A stretch of 64,000 nucleotides of DNA from NCBI RefSeq assembly GCF_001278075.1, contig NZ_CP011340.1, positions 7,871,501 through 7,935,500 on the forward strand. The letters run 5' to 3'. The translations under genes and the position numbers were made by a program. Source of the stretch: Streptomyces pristinaespiralis (GTDB lineage Bacteria > Actinomycetota > Actinomycetes > Streptomycetales > Streptomycetaceae). Positions within the stretch are counted from its first letter, which is position 1. Each line of letters starts with the position of its first letter. This document shows, piece after piece, positions 25,080 to 33,980 of the stretch. The notes under the pieces are model-generated. The model searched no databases. It saw only the letters and a list, made by a program, of their open reading frames with translations, and was not told where the DNA came from.

Positions 25080-25135
25080 GACACGCACGCGTGACACAGA
25101 CACACGTGGCACAGACACGCGTGACACAGAAACAC
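25080..25135. repeat. 15-bp direct repeats between divergent small genes
   Basis: Three tandem near-identical 15-mers, ACGCGTGACACAGAC, ACACGTGGCACAGAC and ACGCGTGACACAGAA, lie between the 41-residue ORF (minus) and the Gly/Cys-rich gene (plus). Each has ACRCGTG followed by RCACAGA. They may be regulatory iterons or a simple slippage repeat. Confidence 0.7.
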
Positions 25136-25145
25136 GGGGGACGAC

Positions 25146-25337
25146 ATGACCGACTTCCTGCTCATCGCGGGCTTCGCGGTGATCGTGATCCTGCTCGTCG
25201 GGGCGGGTGGCAAGAAGAAGACCCGGCGCCGCGGCGGCCGTCGCGGCGGCGGTGACGGCGGTGGCCACGGCTGCGGGGGCGGCTTCTCCTGCGGCGGCGG
25301 CTCCTCGTGCGGCGGTGGCGGGGGCGGCGGCGACTGA
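25146..25337 (+). CDS. Small Gly/Cys-rich single-pass membrane protein
   Basis: 63 residues: one helix (FLLIAGFAVIVILLVGAGG, residues 4-22), a basic cluster KKKTRRRGGRRGG that should stay cytoplasmic, then a glycine-rich tail with three cysteines in HGCGGGFSCGGGSSCGGG. Preceded by a GGGGGA sequence eight bases upstream. Proteins of this build occur next to TIGR04222/DUF-type membrane proteins in actinobacteria, but no such partner is here. Role unknown; Cys-Gly tails suggest metal or disulfide chemistry, which is inference. Confidence 0.6.
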   Translation: MTDFLLIAGFAVIVILLVGAGGKKKTRRRGGRRGGGDGGGHGCGGGFSCGGGSSCGGGGGGGD

Positions 25338-25478
25338 GCCGTCCCGGGACCGGTGGATGCCGTCGACCGCGTGAAGGTCCCGGCCGCCGTGGCGGGCGGT
25401 GCGCGTCGTTGGCCGACGCGCATCCCCCCGCCGGGCAACGTTCGCCCGGCCCGTCGCCGGACGGGCCGGCGGGGCCGC

Positions 25479-26714
25479 TCAGGGCCTGCGACCGCGGAAG
25501 GTGCGGCGCAGGTCGCTCACCCAGGCGTCGGGGTTCTCCCAGGGGATGAAGTGGCCGCCGTGGTCGTGGGCGTTGACGTTGACGTGGTTGAACCAGTCGG
25601 CCTGCGGGCCGTTCTTGAATGCCCGGACGCGCTCGTCGGCGGTGTGGATGCCGGGCGGGTTCTCGTACGTGACGAAGGTGAGGCCGACCGGGGCCTGCAC
25701 GACCGGGGTGCGGTCGTGGGCGGGCTCCCAGGGGTAGCGGTTGGCGTTGGCGTAGTAACGCATCGACGTGGCGATGGAGTTGTTCACCCAGTAGATCGTG
25801 GCGTGGGTGAGCAGGTCGTCCTTGGTGAAGACGGACTCGAGGTCGCCGCCGTTGTCGCTCCAGGCGTTCCAGCGCTCCAGCAGCCAGGCGAGCAGTCCGG
25901 CCGGTGAGTCGCTCAGGGCGTGGGCCAGGGTGGCGCCGTCGAGCATGTGCACGGCGAGGTGGGGCGCCCAACGGTGGTCCAGCTCGATGATGCGGGCGCG
26001 GACGTCGGCGGGCTGATCGTCGGTGAGGGGCCGGTTCCGGGCGAAGTCCCAGGCGCGGGGACCGGTGAAGAAGTCGAGCGGCAGCCCGGAGCCGATGTGG
26101 ATGCCGTACAGCTCGTCGGCGTACTTGTGACCGAGCTGGCTGGAGACGATCCCGCCGATGTCGCAGCCCCCGGCGGCGTACTTCTCGTATCCCAGGGTCT
26201 CGGTCATCAGGGTGTGCCAGAGGTCGGAGACCTTCCAGAAGTTGACGTCCGGAAAGCCGGTGAGCGGGCCGGGAAGGCCGAAGCCGGGCAGGGACGGCAC
26301 GATGACGTCGAACGCGTCGGCGGGGTCACCGCCGAACGCGGCCGGGTCGGCGAGCGGGTCGATCACCTTCGACCAGTGCCAGAACGTCCACGGCCATCCG
26401 TGGGTGAGGATCAACGGGATCGGGCGGGGGCCGCGGCCGGGCTTGCGCATGAAGTGCACCGGGACACCGGCGACGCTCACCTCGTAGTGCTCGTAGGCGT
26501 TGATGGCGGCCTCGGCCTTGCGCCAGTCGTAATCGTCCCGCCAGTAGGCGACCAGCTCACGCATATAGCCGGCCGGGACGCCGTAGGACCAGTCCCCGTT
26601 CCCCTCGTCCAGTGGCGCACGGGTCGATGTGAGGCGGGCGCGCAGGTCGTCGAGGACCTCGTCGGTCACATGGACAGGGGTGGGCTCCAGGGGGAAGGCG
26701 CGCGGGGTGGTCAT
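25479..26714 (-). CDS. Epoxide hydrolase (alpha/beta fold with EHN domain)
   Basis: 411 residues from ATG 26714 with AAGGAA upstream. Residues 5-110 form the N-terminal epoxide-hydrolase domain. Catalytic elements: HGWPW (105-109) for the oxyanion hole, GGCDIGGIVS with nucleophile Asp185, and a C-terminal HDHGGHFIPWE carrying the catalytic His. A cap domain lies between. It opens epoxides to vicinal diols through a covalent ester at Asp185. It is divergent from the MFS gene at 27046; whether both belong to one detoxification response is uncertain. Confidence 0.92.
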   Translation of the reverse strand: MTTPRAFPLEPTPVHVTDEVLDDLRARLTSTRAPLDEGNGDWSYGVPAGYMRELVAYWRDDYDWRKAEAAINAYEHYEVSVAGVPVHFMRKPGRGPRPIPLILTHGWPWTFWHWSKVIDPLADPAAFGGDPADAFDVIVPSLPGFGLPGPLTGFPDVNFWKVSDLWHTLMTETLGYEKYAAGGCDIGGIVSSQLGHKYADELYGIHIGSGLPLDFFTGPRAWDFARNRPLTDDQPADVRARIIELDHRWAPHLAVHMLDGATLAHALSDSPAGLLAWLLERWNAWSDNGGDLESVFTKDDLLTHATIYWVNNSIATSMRYYANANRYPWEPAHDRTPVVQAPVGLTFVTYENPPGIHTADERVRAFKNGPQADWFNHVNVNAHDHGGHFIPWENPDAWVSDLRRTFRGRRP

Positions 26715-27045
26715 GGCGTGGTTCCTTACCAGGTAGGCAAAGCGGTGCTTTCGGCCTGTCACATGGTCGGGCGGCGAGCCGGGCCATTTCAAGGAGTGCC
26801 GGCGACGACGCGGCGAGTGCCTGCCGGTGAGGCGGGGCCGGGGTGGCGGGGCCGAGCCGGCGGGGCCGGGCGGCCGGGCAACCGATCGTGACCGGTGGTC
26901 GGGCCAGGACTCCGGGGGCCGAAGGGAATGCGCCGAGGGCTACCCCCAACCATTTGGTTGAGGGTAGGGTGCGCAATCCGGGCAAGGGCGGCGGAGGACT
27001 GCTCCGCGCGGGACGTCGCGGCACGCATCAAGGGGGCAAGAGGGC
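26715..27045. other. Divergent intergenic region between epoxide hydrolase and MFS genes
   Basis: About 330 bp without a gene. It contains the palindrome listed at 26947-26960 and, just after it, TAGGGT (26965-26970), a plausible -10 box for the MFS gene. The rest is GC-rich with no hairpin or repeat that stands out. Confidence 0.6.
26947..26960. promoter_or_regulatory. CAACCA-TT-TGGTTG palindromic operator candidate
   Basis: CAACCATTTGGTTG is a dyad with 6-bp arms around a 2-bp centre. A TAGGGT hexamer follows five bases later. The position, about 85 bp before the MFS start and beside a likely -10 box, fits a repressor site controlling the exporter. Confidence 0.55.
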
Positions 27046-28305
27046 ATGGCCGTGGGCCTGTTCACCGTGCTGCGGAATCGCAACGCGCGGGTCTACCTGG
27101 CCGGAGTGATCATCTCCGGCTTCGGGGACTCGGCCATGCTTCTGGCCTCCGCGGTCTGGGTGAAGGAGCTCACCGGCTCCGACAGCCTCGCCGCCCTGGT
27201 GACGTTCTGCGCCTGGGCGCCGACCCTGGCCGGACCGTTCATCGGCACACTGGCCGACCGGATGCGCCGCCGCGCCCTCCTCATCGCCACGAGTCTGGTC
27301 CTGGCGCTCGTCATGACGGCCCCCGTGGCCGTGCGTTCGCCGGGGGACGTGTGGCTGCTCTTCACCGTACTGACCCTGGTGGGCACCGGAACCGTGCTGA
27401 TGGACGCCGCGGAGACCGCGCTCATCGCCTCCGCCGTGCCGAGCGAACTGCGCGGGGACTTCAACGGCCTTGCCCGGACGGCGATCGAGAGCACCAGTCT
27501 GCTCGGCCCCCTGATCGGCGCGGGCCTGTTCACCGTTCTCGGCGGGCCCACCGTCGCCCTGCTGAACGCGCTGTCCTTCCTCCTGGGCGCAGCCGCGTTC
27601 AGCCTCATCCGCGCGCGCGAACCCGCGCCCGCGGACCGGCCGCGGCAGAGCTGGACCACCGCGTCCGCGGAAGGGATCCGCTACCTCTGGCGGCATCCCA
27701 CGCTGCGCCCCCTGGTGGTCGCGGGCGGCTGTGCCATGACGGCATCGAGCCTCAGCAGCACGGCCACGTTCGCGCTCCTCGACACCGGACTGGATCAGGC
27801 CGCTGCGTTCGCCGGCATCCTCAGCTCGGTCCAAGGGCTCGGCTCCGTCGTCGGCGGTCTGGCCGCCGGCGCACTCCTGCGCCGCCTGCCGGCACGCGCT
27901 CTCTCGGTGATCGGGCTCGTGGTCTTCGCCGCCGGCGTGCTGGCCCGGACCAGTGGTTCCGTGCCCGTCGTGTCGGCCGGCAGTCTGCTCATCGGCCTGG
28001 GCCTGCCGTGGCCGCTCATCAGCGCGCTGACGGCCGTTCAGAAGGAAACGCCCGGCGAACTGCTGGGCCGGGTCGCGGCCACCGCGAACACTCTGGTCTT
28101 CGCGCCCACCGGCCTGGCCCTCCTCGCGGGAACGGCCATGGTGGCCACCCTCGACTACCGGGTCCAGCTCCTCACCGCCGTCGTCCTGGGCCTGGCAACG
28201 GCCGTGCTGCTCGCGGTCACCGGCCGTACCCACCGCCGTCCCGACCGCTCCGGGCCCGACGCCGGTCACCGGCCGCGCGCCGCCGACTCCGCGGATCAGG
28301 GATGA
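27046..28305 (+). CDS. MFS transporter (MFS_3-like exporter)
   Basis: 419 residues with 10-12 hydrophobic helices. Characteristic features are the N-terminal RNRNARVYLAGVIISGFGDSA, motif A as GTLADRMRRR between helices 2 and 3, and the central RYLWRHPTLRPLV loop. These identify the macrolide-efflux/enterobactin-exporter-like MFS_3 type. The last 35 residues are a hydrophilic Arg/Pro-rich tail. Substrate not predictable. Start ATG 27046 has a GGGGGCAAGAGGGC ribosome region. Confidence 0.88.
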   Translation: MAVGLFTVLRNRNARVYLAGVIISGFGDSAMLLASAVWVKELTGSDSLAALVTFCAWAPTLAGPFIGTLADRMRRRALLIATSLVLALVMTAPVAVRSPGDVWLLFTVLTLVGTGTVLMDAAETALIASAVPSELRGDFNGLARTAIESTSLLGPLIGAGLFTVLGGPTVALLNALSFLLGAAAFSLIRAREPAPADRPRQSWTTASAEGIRYLWRHPTLRPLVVAGGCAMTASSLSSTATFALLDTGLDQAAAFAGILSSVQGLGSVVGGLAAGALLRRLPARALSVIGLVVFAAGVLARTSGSVPVVSAGSLLIGLGLPWPLISALTAVQKETPGELLGRVAATANTLVFAPTGLALLAGTAMVATLDYRVQLLTAVVLGLATAVLLAVTGRTHRRPDRSGPDAGHRPRAADSADQG

Positions 28306-29256
28306 ACCGGCGGTACGAATGGCCCCGTTCCGCTCGTGGTCGTCGTGGACACCCGCCCCTGACGGGACCCGGCCGTGGGCGCACCGCCCGCCTGCCGTCC
28401 GGTCACCACCGCCCCCTCGTCCTCCGCCGGCCCGAGCGGAGGCAGCACCGAAGCGGAGGCAGCACCGAGGAGGCCGGCGAGCTGCGCGGAGCGGGTGAGT
28501 CGGGGGAGCGCCCGGCCCTGGCGGTCACGGCCACCGCGTGATCGACTTCGCCGACCGGCGCGTCGGCGGAGCCGACGACGATGCGGAGGGGCCCGGTTCA
28601 GCAGCGCGCGGGCGGCGCTCACGCCCGACGACGTCCGCGCGCGGAGCCGTGACGACACGAGGGGCCACTCCGAGCCGGTGCGCCGCGGCGCTCTCCACCT
28701 CCGCGCCCTCCTGGACACCGAGTTGCCCGGCGGGCCGAGCGGCGGACATTCGGCGCAGCACCGGCACGGCCGGTCCCGAGCGGGCGAGCCGTGGGCAGGG
28801 GGCCGGAAGGAACGACGGGGAGATGCCAGGTCGGGAACGAGGACCGGACCCGGGAGAGGCGGCCGGGGGAGCCCAGGAGTCGGCGCTCAACTCAGTTCCG
28901 TGCAAGGGGACATGACCGCGGCGGTGCCCCTCCCCGTTCACCCACGTGCGGCTGCTCGCCGCGTCGCGGAAGCCGCACGGCTCCGGCCAGGGTGACGCGG
29001 TCCCGAAGCGGGTGGCCACCAGGTCGTCGGTTCCCAGGTGCGCGGGGCGTCGGCGGCAGGCGTCATATCGAGGCCCCCGCACGCCGCGAAGGCGTGGGCG
29101 GAGGCGGTGGGGCAGCGGTCGGCGGACAGGAACGACAGCGTCTCGGGGTGGGTTCGGCTCAATGTGTGCGGCAGCACGGCGACGGGCGCGGTCCGGCGAG
29201 GTGCCCGAGCCCCATGGGGCCGGCGAGGGCGCCGATCGGCTCGGGCAGCGGGAACA
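28306..29256. other. 950-bp stretch without a supportable gene
   Basis: Several frames stay open here, but all give Arg/Pro/Ser-rich translations without family resemblance, and none has both a ribosome site and typical codon bias. It may be a decayed gene or genes: a minus-strand frame near 29000-29260 (AVLPHTLSRTHPETLSFLSA) looks vaguely protein-like. No repeats, RNA genes or transposon ends seen. Confidence 0.5.
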
Positions 29257-29406
29257 TCACGCCTGTTCGCCCTCCATCTCTTCGTCGCCGTCGTCGGGAC
29301 TCGTGCGCGGATTCGGGGACGGCCGGGACACAAGGTCCTCGAACGCTTCCATTCCGAGGAGGAGCAGCATCATCAGGATCGGTACACACAGGGCGAGCAA
29401 GACCAT
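29257..29406 (-). CDS. 49-residue membrane-anchored acidic microprotein
   Basis: ATG 29406 has a GGGAGG site five bases upstream. Residues 1-20 (MVLLALCVPILMMLLLLGME) form one membrane helix; the tail is acidic (SPDDGDEEMEGEQA) and would be cytoplasmic or external. It resembles the small one-helix proteins that modulate transporters, and it is divergent from the ABC importer operon across a Fur/Zur-like box. A link to that importer is inference from position only. Confidence 0.65.
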   Translation of the reverse strand: MVLLALCVPILMMLLLLGMEAFEDLVSRPSPNPRTSPDDGDEEMEGEQA

Positions 29407-29548
29407 GGAGCCTCCCAAGGGAAGCGCGAAAGGACTCTCTGCCTGGGGCCGGCTCGGATGCCGGCGGACCATTCCCCAGTGTGGAGCCGCCCCGGGTGGC
29501 CCGCATGTCGGCCCCGCTGCGTCGCAGGTCGGACGAGCCTCGAATAGT

Positions 29549-29563
29549 TGAATATGATTATCA
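29549..29563 (+). promoter_or_regulatory. Fur/Zur-like box in the importer promoter
   Basis: TGAATATGATTATCA at 29549-29563 is an AT-rich imperfect 7-1-7 dyad in otherwise very GC-rich DNA. It differs from the Streptomyces Zur consensus TGAAAATGATTTTCA at only two positions, and its core ATGATTATCAT is also Fur-like. A TAGCGT -10-like hexamer follows seven bases later, so binding would block the promoter of the importer operon (first ATG at 29606/29615). Confidence 0.65.
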
Positions 29564-29614
29564 TCTGCTAGCGTCCTCGTCGCACACGTCACCCGTCCGA
29601 CGGAGATGAACCCC

Positions 29615-31114
29615 ATGCGCTGCCCCAAGTCCCTGCCCGTCGTCTCCGTGGCGCTCGCCTCCACGTTGCTCATGACGGGGTGCTTCGCCTCCGGTGCTCC
29701 CGGCGCATCCGGTGGTCCCGCCTCGGGCGACAAGCGCATCCGCGTGGTGATGATGCAGCCGCCGCGCTCCGGGCTCTCCCCGCTCAGCGACGACGCCTTC
29801 AAGCTCTCCCGCTGGAGCACCGCGGAGACCCTGGTCGTTCTCGACGCGAACGGCGATCCGCGCCCGGCCCTCGCGGAGAAATGGGAACGGGCGGGCGACA
29901 GATCGTGGACCTTCACCGTCCGAGACGGCGTGACCTTCCACGACGGCACCGAGCTCACCGCGAAGGACGTGGTCCGCTCCCTCACCGCGGCGACCCGGGC
30001 GGCGCCCAAACCGCGCATCCTCGACGGCGTCGACCTGACCGTCACCGCCGACGGCGACACCGTCACCGTCACCACGGCCGGCGAGGACCCGCTCCTTCCG
30101 CAGCGGCTCTCCTCCCCCCAGCTGGCCGTCCTCGCCGCCAAGGCCTACCGGGGCAGGACGGTGAACCCGATCGGCGCGGGCACGGGCGCGTTCGTCCTGA
30201 AGAAGGTGAACGGGACCAGCGCCGCCACGCTGGACCGGAACGAGAACTACTGGGGCGGCACCGCGAAGGCCGCCGGAATCGACGTGAGGTTCGTGCCCGA
30301 CGGCACCGCACGTGCCGCCGCGCTGCGCAGCGGCGAGGCCGACATCGTCGAGTCCGTGCCGGTCTCGCAGGCCTCCCTGCTGGACGAGGACCAGATCACG
30401 GAGGTCCCCATGCCGCGCACCAACACGCTCTACCTCAACACGGCACGCGGCACCTTCAAGGACCCCTCCCTACGGGCCGCCGCCCGCGCCGCGATCGACC
30501 CGAAGCCGCTGGTCGACGGCATCTACGAGGGCCGGGCCGACGTGGCGGAGGGCCTGCTCGGGCCCGCCATCCCCTGGGCGAAGGAGCGCGCCGGCCGGAC
30601 CCGCGACGTGAAGGCCGAAGACCCAAGGGGCAAGACCGTCACCATCGGCACCTTCACCGACCGTGCGGAGCTCCCCGAGGTCGCCGCCGCACTCCAACAG
30701 CAGCTCCGGAAGGCCGGCTTCACGGTGAAGCTGGAGATCCGCGAGTACGCGAACATCGAGTCCGACGCCCTCGCGGGGAAGTTCGACGCCTTCATCCTGT
30801 CCCGCGCCACCGTCCTGGACTCCGGAGACCCGGCGGCGTACATGTACAGCGACTTTGCGAGCGACGGCTCCTTCAACATCTCCCAACTCGCCGACACAAG
30901 CGTCGACAAGGCCCTCCAAAAGGCCGGCAGCACGACCTCCGGCGAGGCACGCCGCAAGGCGGTTCTCGACGCGGAGACCGCCGTCCTCAACACCGACGCC
31001 GCGATCCCGATGCTCCACGAAAGGGTCGTCCAGGGCGACGCCACCGATGTCGTGGACTCCGCCAAGGACCCTCGCGAACGCCTGCTGGTCACCGTCGACA
31101 CCTACATCAAATGA
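29615..31114 (+). CDS. ABC importer solute-binding lipoprotein (peptide/nickel family 5)
   Basis: 499 residues from ATG 29615, nine bases after GGAG; ATG 29606 is three codons earlier. Signal peptide with lipobox LMTGC (Cys21). The mature part is a family-5 binding protein: ALAEKWERAGDRSWTFTVRDGVTFHDGTELTAKDV is the signature region, and ENYWGG is conserved. Such proteins bind peptides, nickel-chelates or opine metallophores. The upstream Fur/Zur-like box favours a metal-linked ligand. The stop overlaps the permease start (ATGA). Confidence 0.92.
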   Translation: MRCPKSLPVVSVALASTLLMTGCFASGAPGASGGPASGDKRIRVVMMQPPRSGLSPLSDDAFKLSRWSTAETLVVLDANGDPRPALAEKWERAGDRSWTFTVRDGVTFHDGTELTAKDVVRSLTAATRAAPKPRILDGVDLTVTADGDTVTVTTAGEDPLLPQRLSSPQLAVLAAKAYRGRTVNPIGAGTGAFVLKKVNGTSAATLDRNENYWGGTAKAAGIDVRFVPDGTARAAALRSGEADIVESVPVSQASLLDEDQITEVPMPRTNTLYLNTARGTFKDPSLRAAARAAIDPKPLVDGIYEGRADVAEGLLGPAIPWAKERAGRTRDVKAEDPRGKTVTIGTFTDRAELPEVAAALQQQLRKAGFTVKLEIREYANIESDALAGKFDAFILSRATVLDSGDPAAYMYSDFASDGSFNISQLADTSVDKALQKAGSTTSGEARRKAVLDAETAVLNTDAAIPMLHERVVQGDATDVVDSAKDPRERLLVTVDTYIK

Positions 31115-32949
31115 AGACCACCGCACCTGGCGACACGGCACCACGCACTACACCGCTCCGTACCGCCGCAGGCCGTACGACAGCCGCTCGCACGACCGCG
31201 GTTCGTACCGCCGCAGCCCGAACGGCCGCGCTGGCCGCCGTCGTCGTCACCATCGGCCTGCTGCCGTGGCTGTCGGGCAAGGACGCGGCGCTCAGTGTGC
31301 TGCGCGCCCGGTCCGCCGAACAGGTGGCGACCGAGGAGGCGTTGACCGCGATCCGCGACGACCTCGGCCTCGGCGCGGGACCGCTGACCCTGCTCGGGCG
31401 CTGGACGGCCGGCGTCCTCCAGGGCGACCTCGGCGTCTCATGGGTGTCCGGCACCGAGGTGCTGCCGTCCGTGCTCTTGGGACTCGGCGTGTCACTGGCG
31501 CTGATGGGCGCCTCCCTGGCCGTGGCGCTGCTGGTGGCCCTCGCCCTGTGCACCGGGACGGTGGTCCGCGGCGCGCGCGGCACGCTGCGCCGCGGCGGCA
31601 CCGGCGGCGCACCCGCCGCGATGCTCGCCTCCGTGCCCGAATTCCTGCTGGCGACGGTCCTGTTGATCGCGCTGGGCGTGTGGCTGGGCCTGCTGCCGAC
31701 GTCCGGCTGGCAGGGGCCGTCCTCCATGGTGCTGCCCGCGCTGGCCATGGGCGTTCCCGCCGGCGGACTGCTCGGCCGGCTCGTCGACGACGCCCTGCCC
31801 GCCGTCTTCGAGGAGCGCTGGGTCGCCCTGTGGCGTGCCTCGGGTGTCTCCCCGTGGCGCATCGCGTGCGCGGCGCTGCGCCGGTCCATGCCGGCGATCG
31901 TGCCGCAGTTCGGCCTGGTCGGCGTGGGGCTGACCGGGGGCGCGGTCGCCGTGGAAACCGTCTTCGCGGTGCCCGGCATCGGCCGTACGGCCCTGGGCGC
32001 CGCCAAGGCGCAGGACCTGCCGCTGCTCCAGGGCGCGGTCCTGGCGCTGCTCGTCCTCGGCCTCACGGCCGGTGTGCTCTCCCACCTCGTACGCGCACGG
32101 CTGCTCGGGCCCGGACTGAGGGACGCCGCCCTCGCCCTTCCCGCCCCGCCGCGTGCGCCGGCGGGCAGGGCGGCGCGGACCGTGCCCGTCGTCCTCGCCG
32201 GGCTGCTGACGGCGGGTACGGGATGGGGTCTGCTGCGCGATCCGTTCACCGTCGACGTCACCGCCCGCCTGTCCGCCCCGTCCTGGGCGCACCCGCTCGG
32301 CACGGACGGCCTCGGCCGGGACGTGCTCGCGCGACTCGGACACGGAGCCGCCGCGACCGTGGGCGTGGCGCTGGCGGTATGCCTGATCAGCTGTCTCTTC
32401 GCCCTCGCCGTCGGCTTCCTGCCGTCCCATTCCGCCGGTGCGGCCGACATCGCCAACGCCCTGCCGCCCGTCATCGTCGGCATCCTCGTCGCCGCGGCCC
32501 TCGGCCCGGGCACCGCCGGGGCCTCGGTCGCCGTCGCGCTGATCTCCTGGCCCCCGCTGGCCGCGCACGCCTCCGCCCTCGTGCAGGAGACCCGGGCAGC
32601 CGGATTCCTCACCGCCCAGAAGGCGATCGGATCGACCCCGTGGTGGATCCTGACCCGGCACATCCTGCCTGCCGTCGCCGGACCCGTGGGCCGGCACGCA
32701 CTGCTGCGTCTGCCCGGCATCGCCCTGGCGCTCGCCTCGCTCGGCTTCCTGGGCCTCGGCGCCCAGCCGCCCGCCCCCGAGTGGGGCCTGCTCCTCGACG
32801 AGTCGAGGGCCTACGTCGAGCGGGCGCCCTGGGCGGCCCTCGCCCCGGCGGCCGCCCTGGCCCTGCTGGCCGGCTTCGCCGTCTCGCTCTCCTCCGTGAC
32901 GGCGCCCGGACGCCGCGCCGGGACCGTACGGGCGGGGGTGGCGGCATGA
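31111..32949 (+). CDS. Fused ABC importer permease (DppB-DppC / NikB-NikC type)
   Basis: 612 residues, about twice the usual permease length. Two complete modules are visible, each with a cytoplasmic EAA-like coupling loop: one near residue 235-265 (ERWVALWRASGVSPWRIACA) and one near 490-520 (ETRAAGFLTAQKAIGSTPWW). The second module starts with the DppC-type PLGTDGLGRDVLARL. The two permeases that are normally separate genes are joined by an Ala/Pro-rich linker around residue 345. The N-terminus carries a degenerate RTTAARTTAVRTAA repeat before the first helix. Confidence 0.9.
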   Translation: MKTTAPGDTAPRTTPLRTAAGRTTAARTTAVRTAAARTAALAAVVVTIGLLPWLSGKDAALSVLRARSAEQVATEEALTAIRDDLGLGAGPLTLLGRWTAGVLQGDLGVSWVSGTEVLPSVLLGLGVSLALMGASLAVALLVALALCTGTVVRGARGTLRRGGTGGAPAAMLASVPEFLLATVLLIALGVWLGLLPTSGWQGPSSMVLPALAMGVPAGGLLGRLVDDALPAVFEERWVALWRASGVSPWRIACAALRRSMPAIVPQFGLVGVGLTGGAVAVETVFAVPGIGRTALGAAKAQDLPLLQGAVLALLVLGLTAGVLSHLVRARLLGPGLRDAALALPAPPRAPAGRAARTVPVVLAGLLTAGTGWGLLRDPFTVDVTARLSAPSWAHPLGTDGLGRDVLARLGHGAAATVGVALAVCLISCLFALAVGFLPSHSAGAADIANALPPVIVGILVAAALGPGTAGASVAVALISWPPLAAHASALVQETRAAGFLTAQKAIGSTPWWILTRHILPAVAGPVGRHALLRLPGIALALASLGFLGLGAQPPAPEWGLLLDESRAYVERAPWAALAPAAALALLAGFAVSLSSVTAPGRRAGTVRAGVAA

Positions 32950-33980
32950 GCGGCCGTGCCACGCTGCTGTCCGTGCGTGATCTGCGCGTGGGCTTCCCCG
33001 CCGGCGGCCGGGAGGCGGAAGTGGCCGCGGTACGCGGTCTGTCGTTCGACGTCCGTGAGGGAGAGTCGCTGGCCCTCGTCGGCGAGTCGGGGGCAGGGAA
33101 GTCCCTGACCGCGCGCGTCCTCCTCGGCATGGCACCCCACGGTGCGGCGACCAGCGGCAGTGTCCGCCTGTGGGACCAGGAACTCCTCGGCGCGCCACGG
33201 TCGTCGTACGCCGGGCTCTGGGGCCGGCGCATCGCCCTCGTGCCGCAGGACGCGCTCTCTGTGCTCAGCCCCGTACACACCGTCGGCGACCAACTGGCCG
33301 CCGCCGTACGCTCGGTGAGCGGCCTCGGCCGCCGGCAGGCGCGGGCCGCCGCGGTGGCCGCGCTGGACCGGGTGGGCATCGCCGACGCGGCCGGGCGGGC
33401 TTCGGCGTACCCCCACGAGTTCTCCGGCGGCATGCGCCAGCGTGTCGTCATCGCGATGGCGACGGTCAACGAGCCGGAGCTCGTCGTCGCCGACGAGCCG
33501 ACAACCGCGCTCGACCCGGCCGTACAGGAACAGGTCCTCGGTGTCCTGGCGTCGCTGCGTGAGACGACCGGCGCGGCACTCGTACTCGTCACCCACGACC
33601 TGGGAGCGGTCGCCCGGCACGCCGACCGGATCCTGGTCATGTACGCGGGGAGCCCCATGGAGTCGGGCACGGCGGAACAGGTGCTCACGCGCCCGCGGAA
33701 CCCGTACACCGCCGGGCTGCTCGCCTCCCTGCCGCCCGACCGGCCGGTCACCGACCGGCGGCTCCCGTCCATCGGCGGCGCCCCGCCCTCGTCGTCCGAG
33801 CTGTCCCGGCTCGCCGGATGCGTCTTCGCGCCGCGCTGCCCACTGGCCGGCGAACCGTGCCGCACGCACGAACCGGAACCCATGGCGACGGACGACGCGG
33901 GACACCTGGTGTCCTGCCACCGCTGGCCCGACGTACCGGCCTCCGCCCGCGACCTCTTCCCCCTGAACGGTGCCGCATGA
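32946..33980 (+). CDS. ABC importer ATPase 1 (DppD/NikD type)
   Basis: 344 residues; ATG overlaps the permease stop. Walker A GESGAGKS, signature FSGGMRQRV, Walker B LVVADEPTTALDP and switch His in VTHDLG are intact. The C-terminal oligopeptide/dipeptide extension has CVFAPRCPLAGEPCR, a four-cysteine-type motif that binds an Fe-S cluster in related importers (third Cys followed by a later VSCHRW). Works with the ATPase encoded next. Confidence 0.94.
   Translation: MSGRATLLSVRDLRVGFPAGGREAEVAAVRGLSFDVREGESLALVGESGAGKSLTARVLLGMAPHGAATSGSVRLWDQELLGAPRSSYAGLWGRRIALVPQDALSVLSPVHTVGDQLAAAVRSVSGLGRRQARAAAVAALDRVGIADAAGRASAYPHEFSGGMRQRVVIAMATVNEPELVVADEPTTALDPAVQEQVLGVLASLRETTGAALVLVTHDLGAVARHADRILVMYAGSPMESGTAEQVLTRPRNPYTAGLLASLPPDRPVTDRRLPSIGGAPPSSSELSRLAGCVFAPRCPLAGEPCRTHEPEPMATDDAGHLVSCHRWPDVPASARDLFPLNGAA

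Noticed and set aside
29680..31110. Extension of the permease frame back to 29680
   Set aside because: The sequence before 31111 is a shadow of the binding-protein gene in another frame. The ATGA overlap at 31111 is the natural start.
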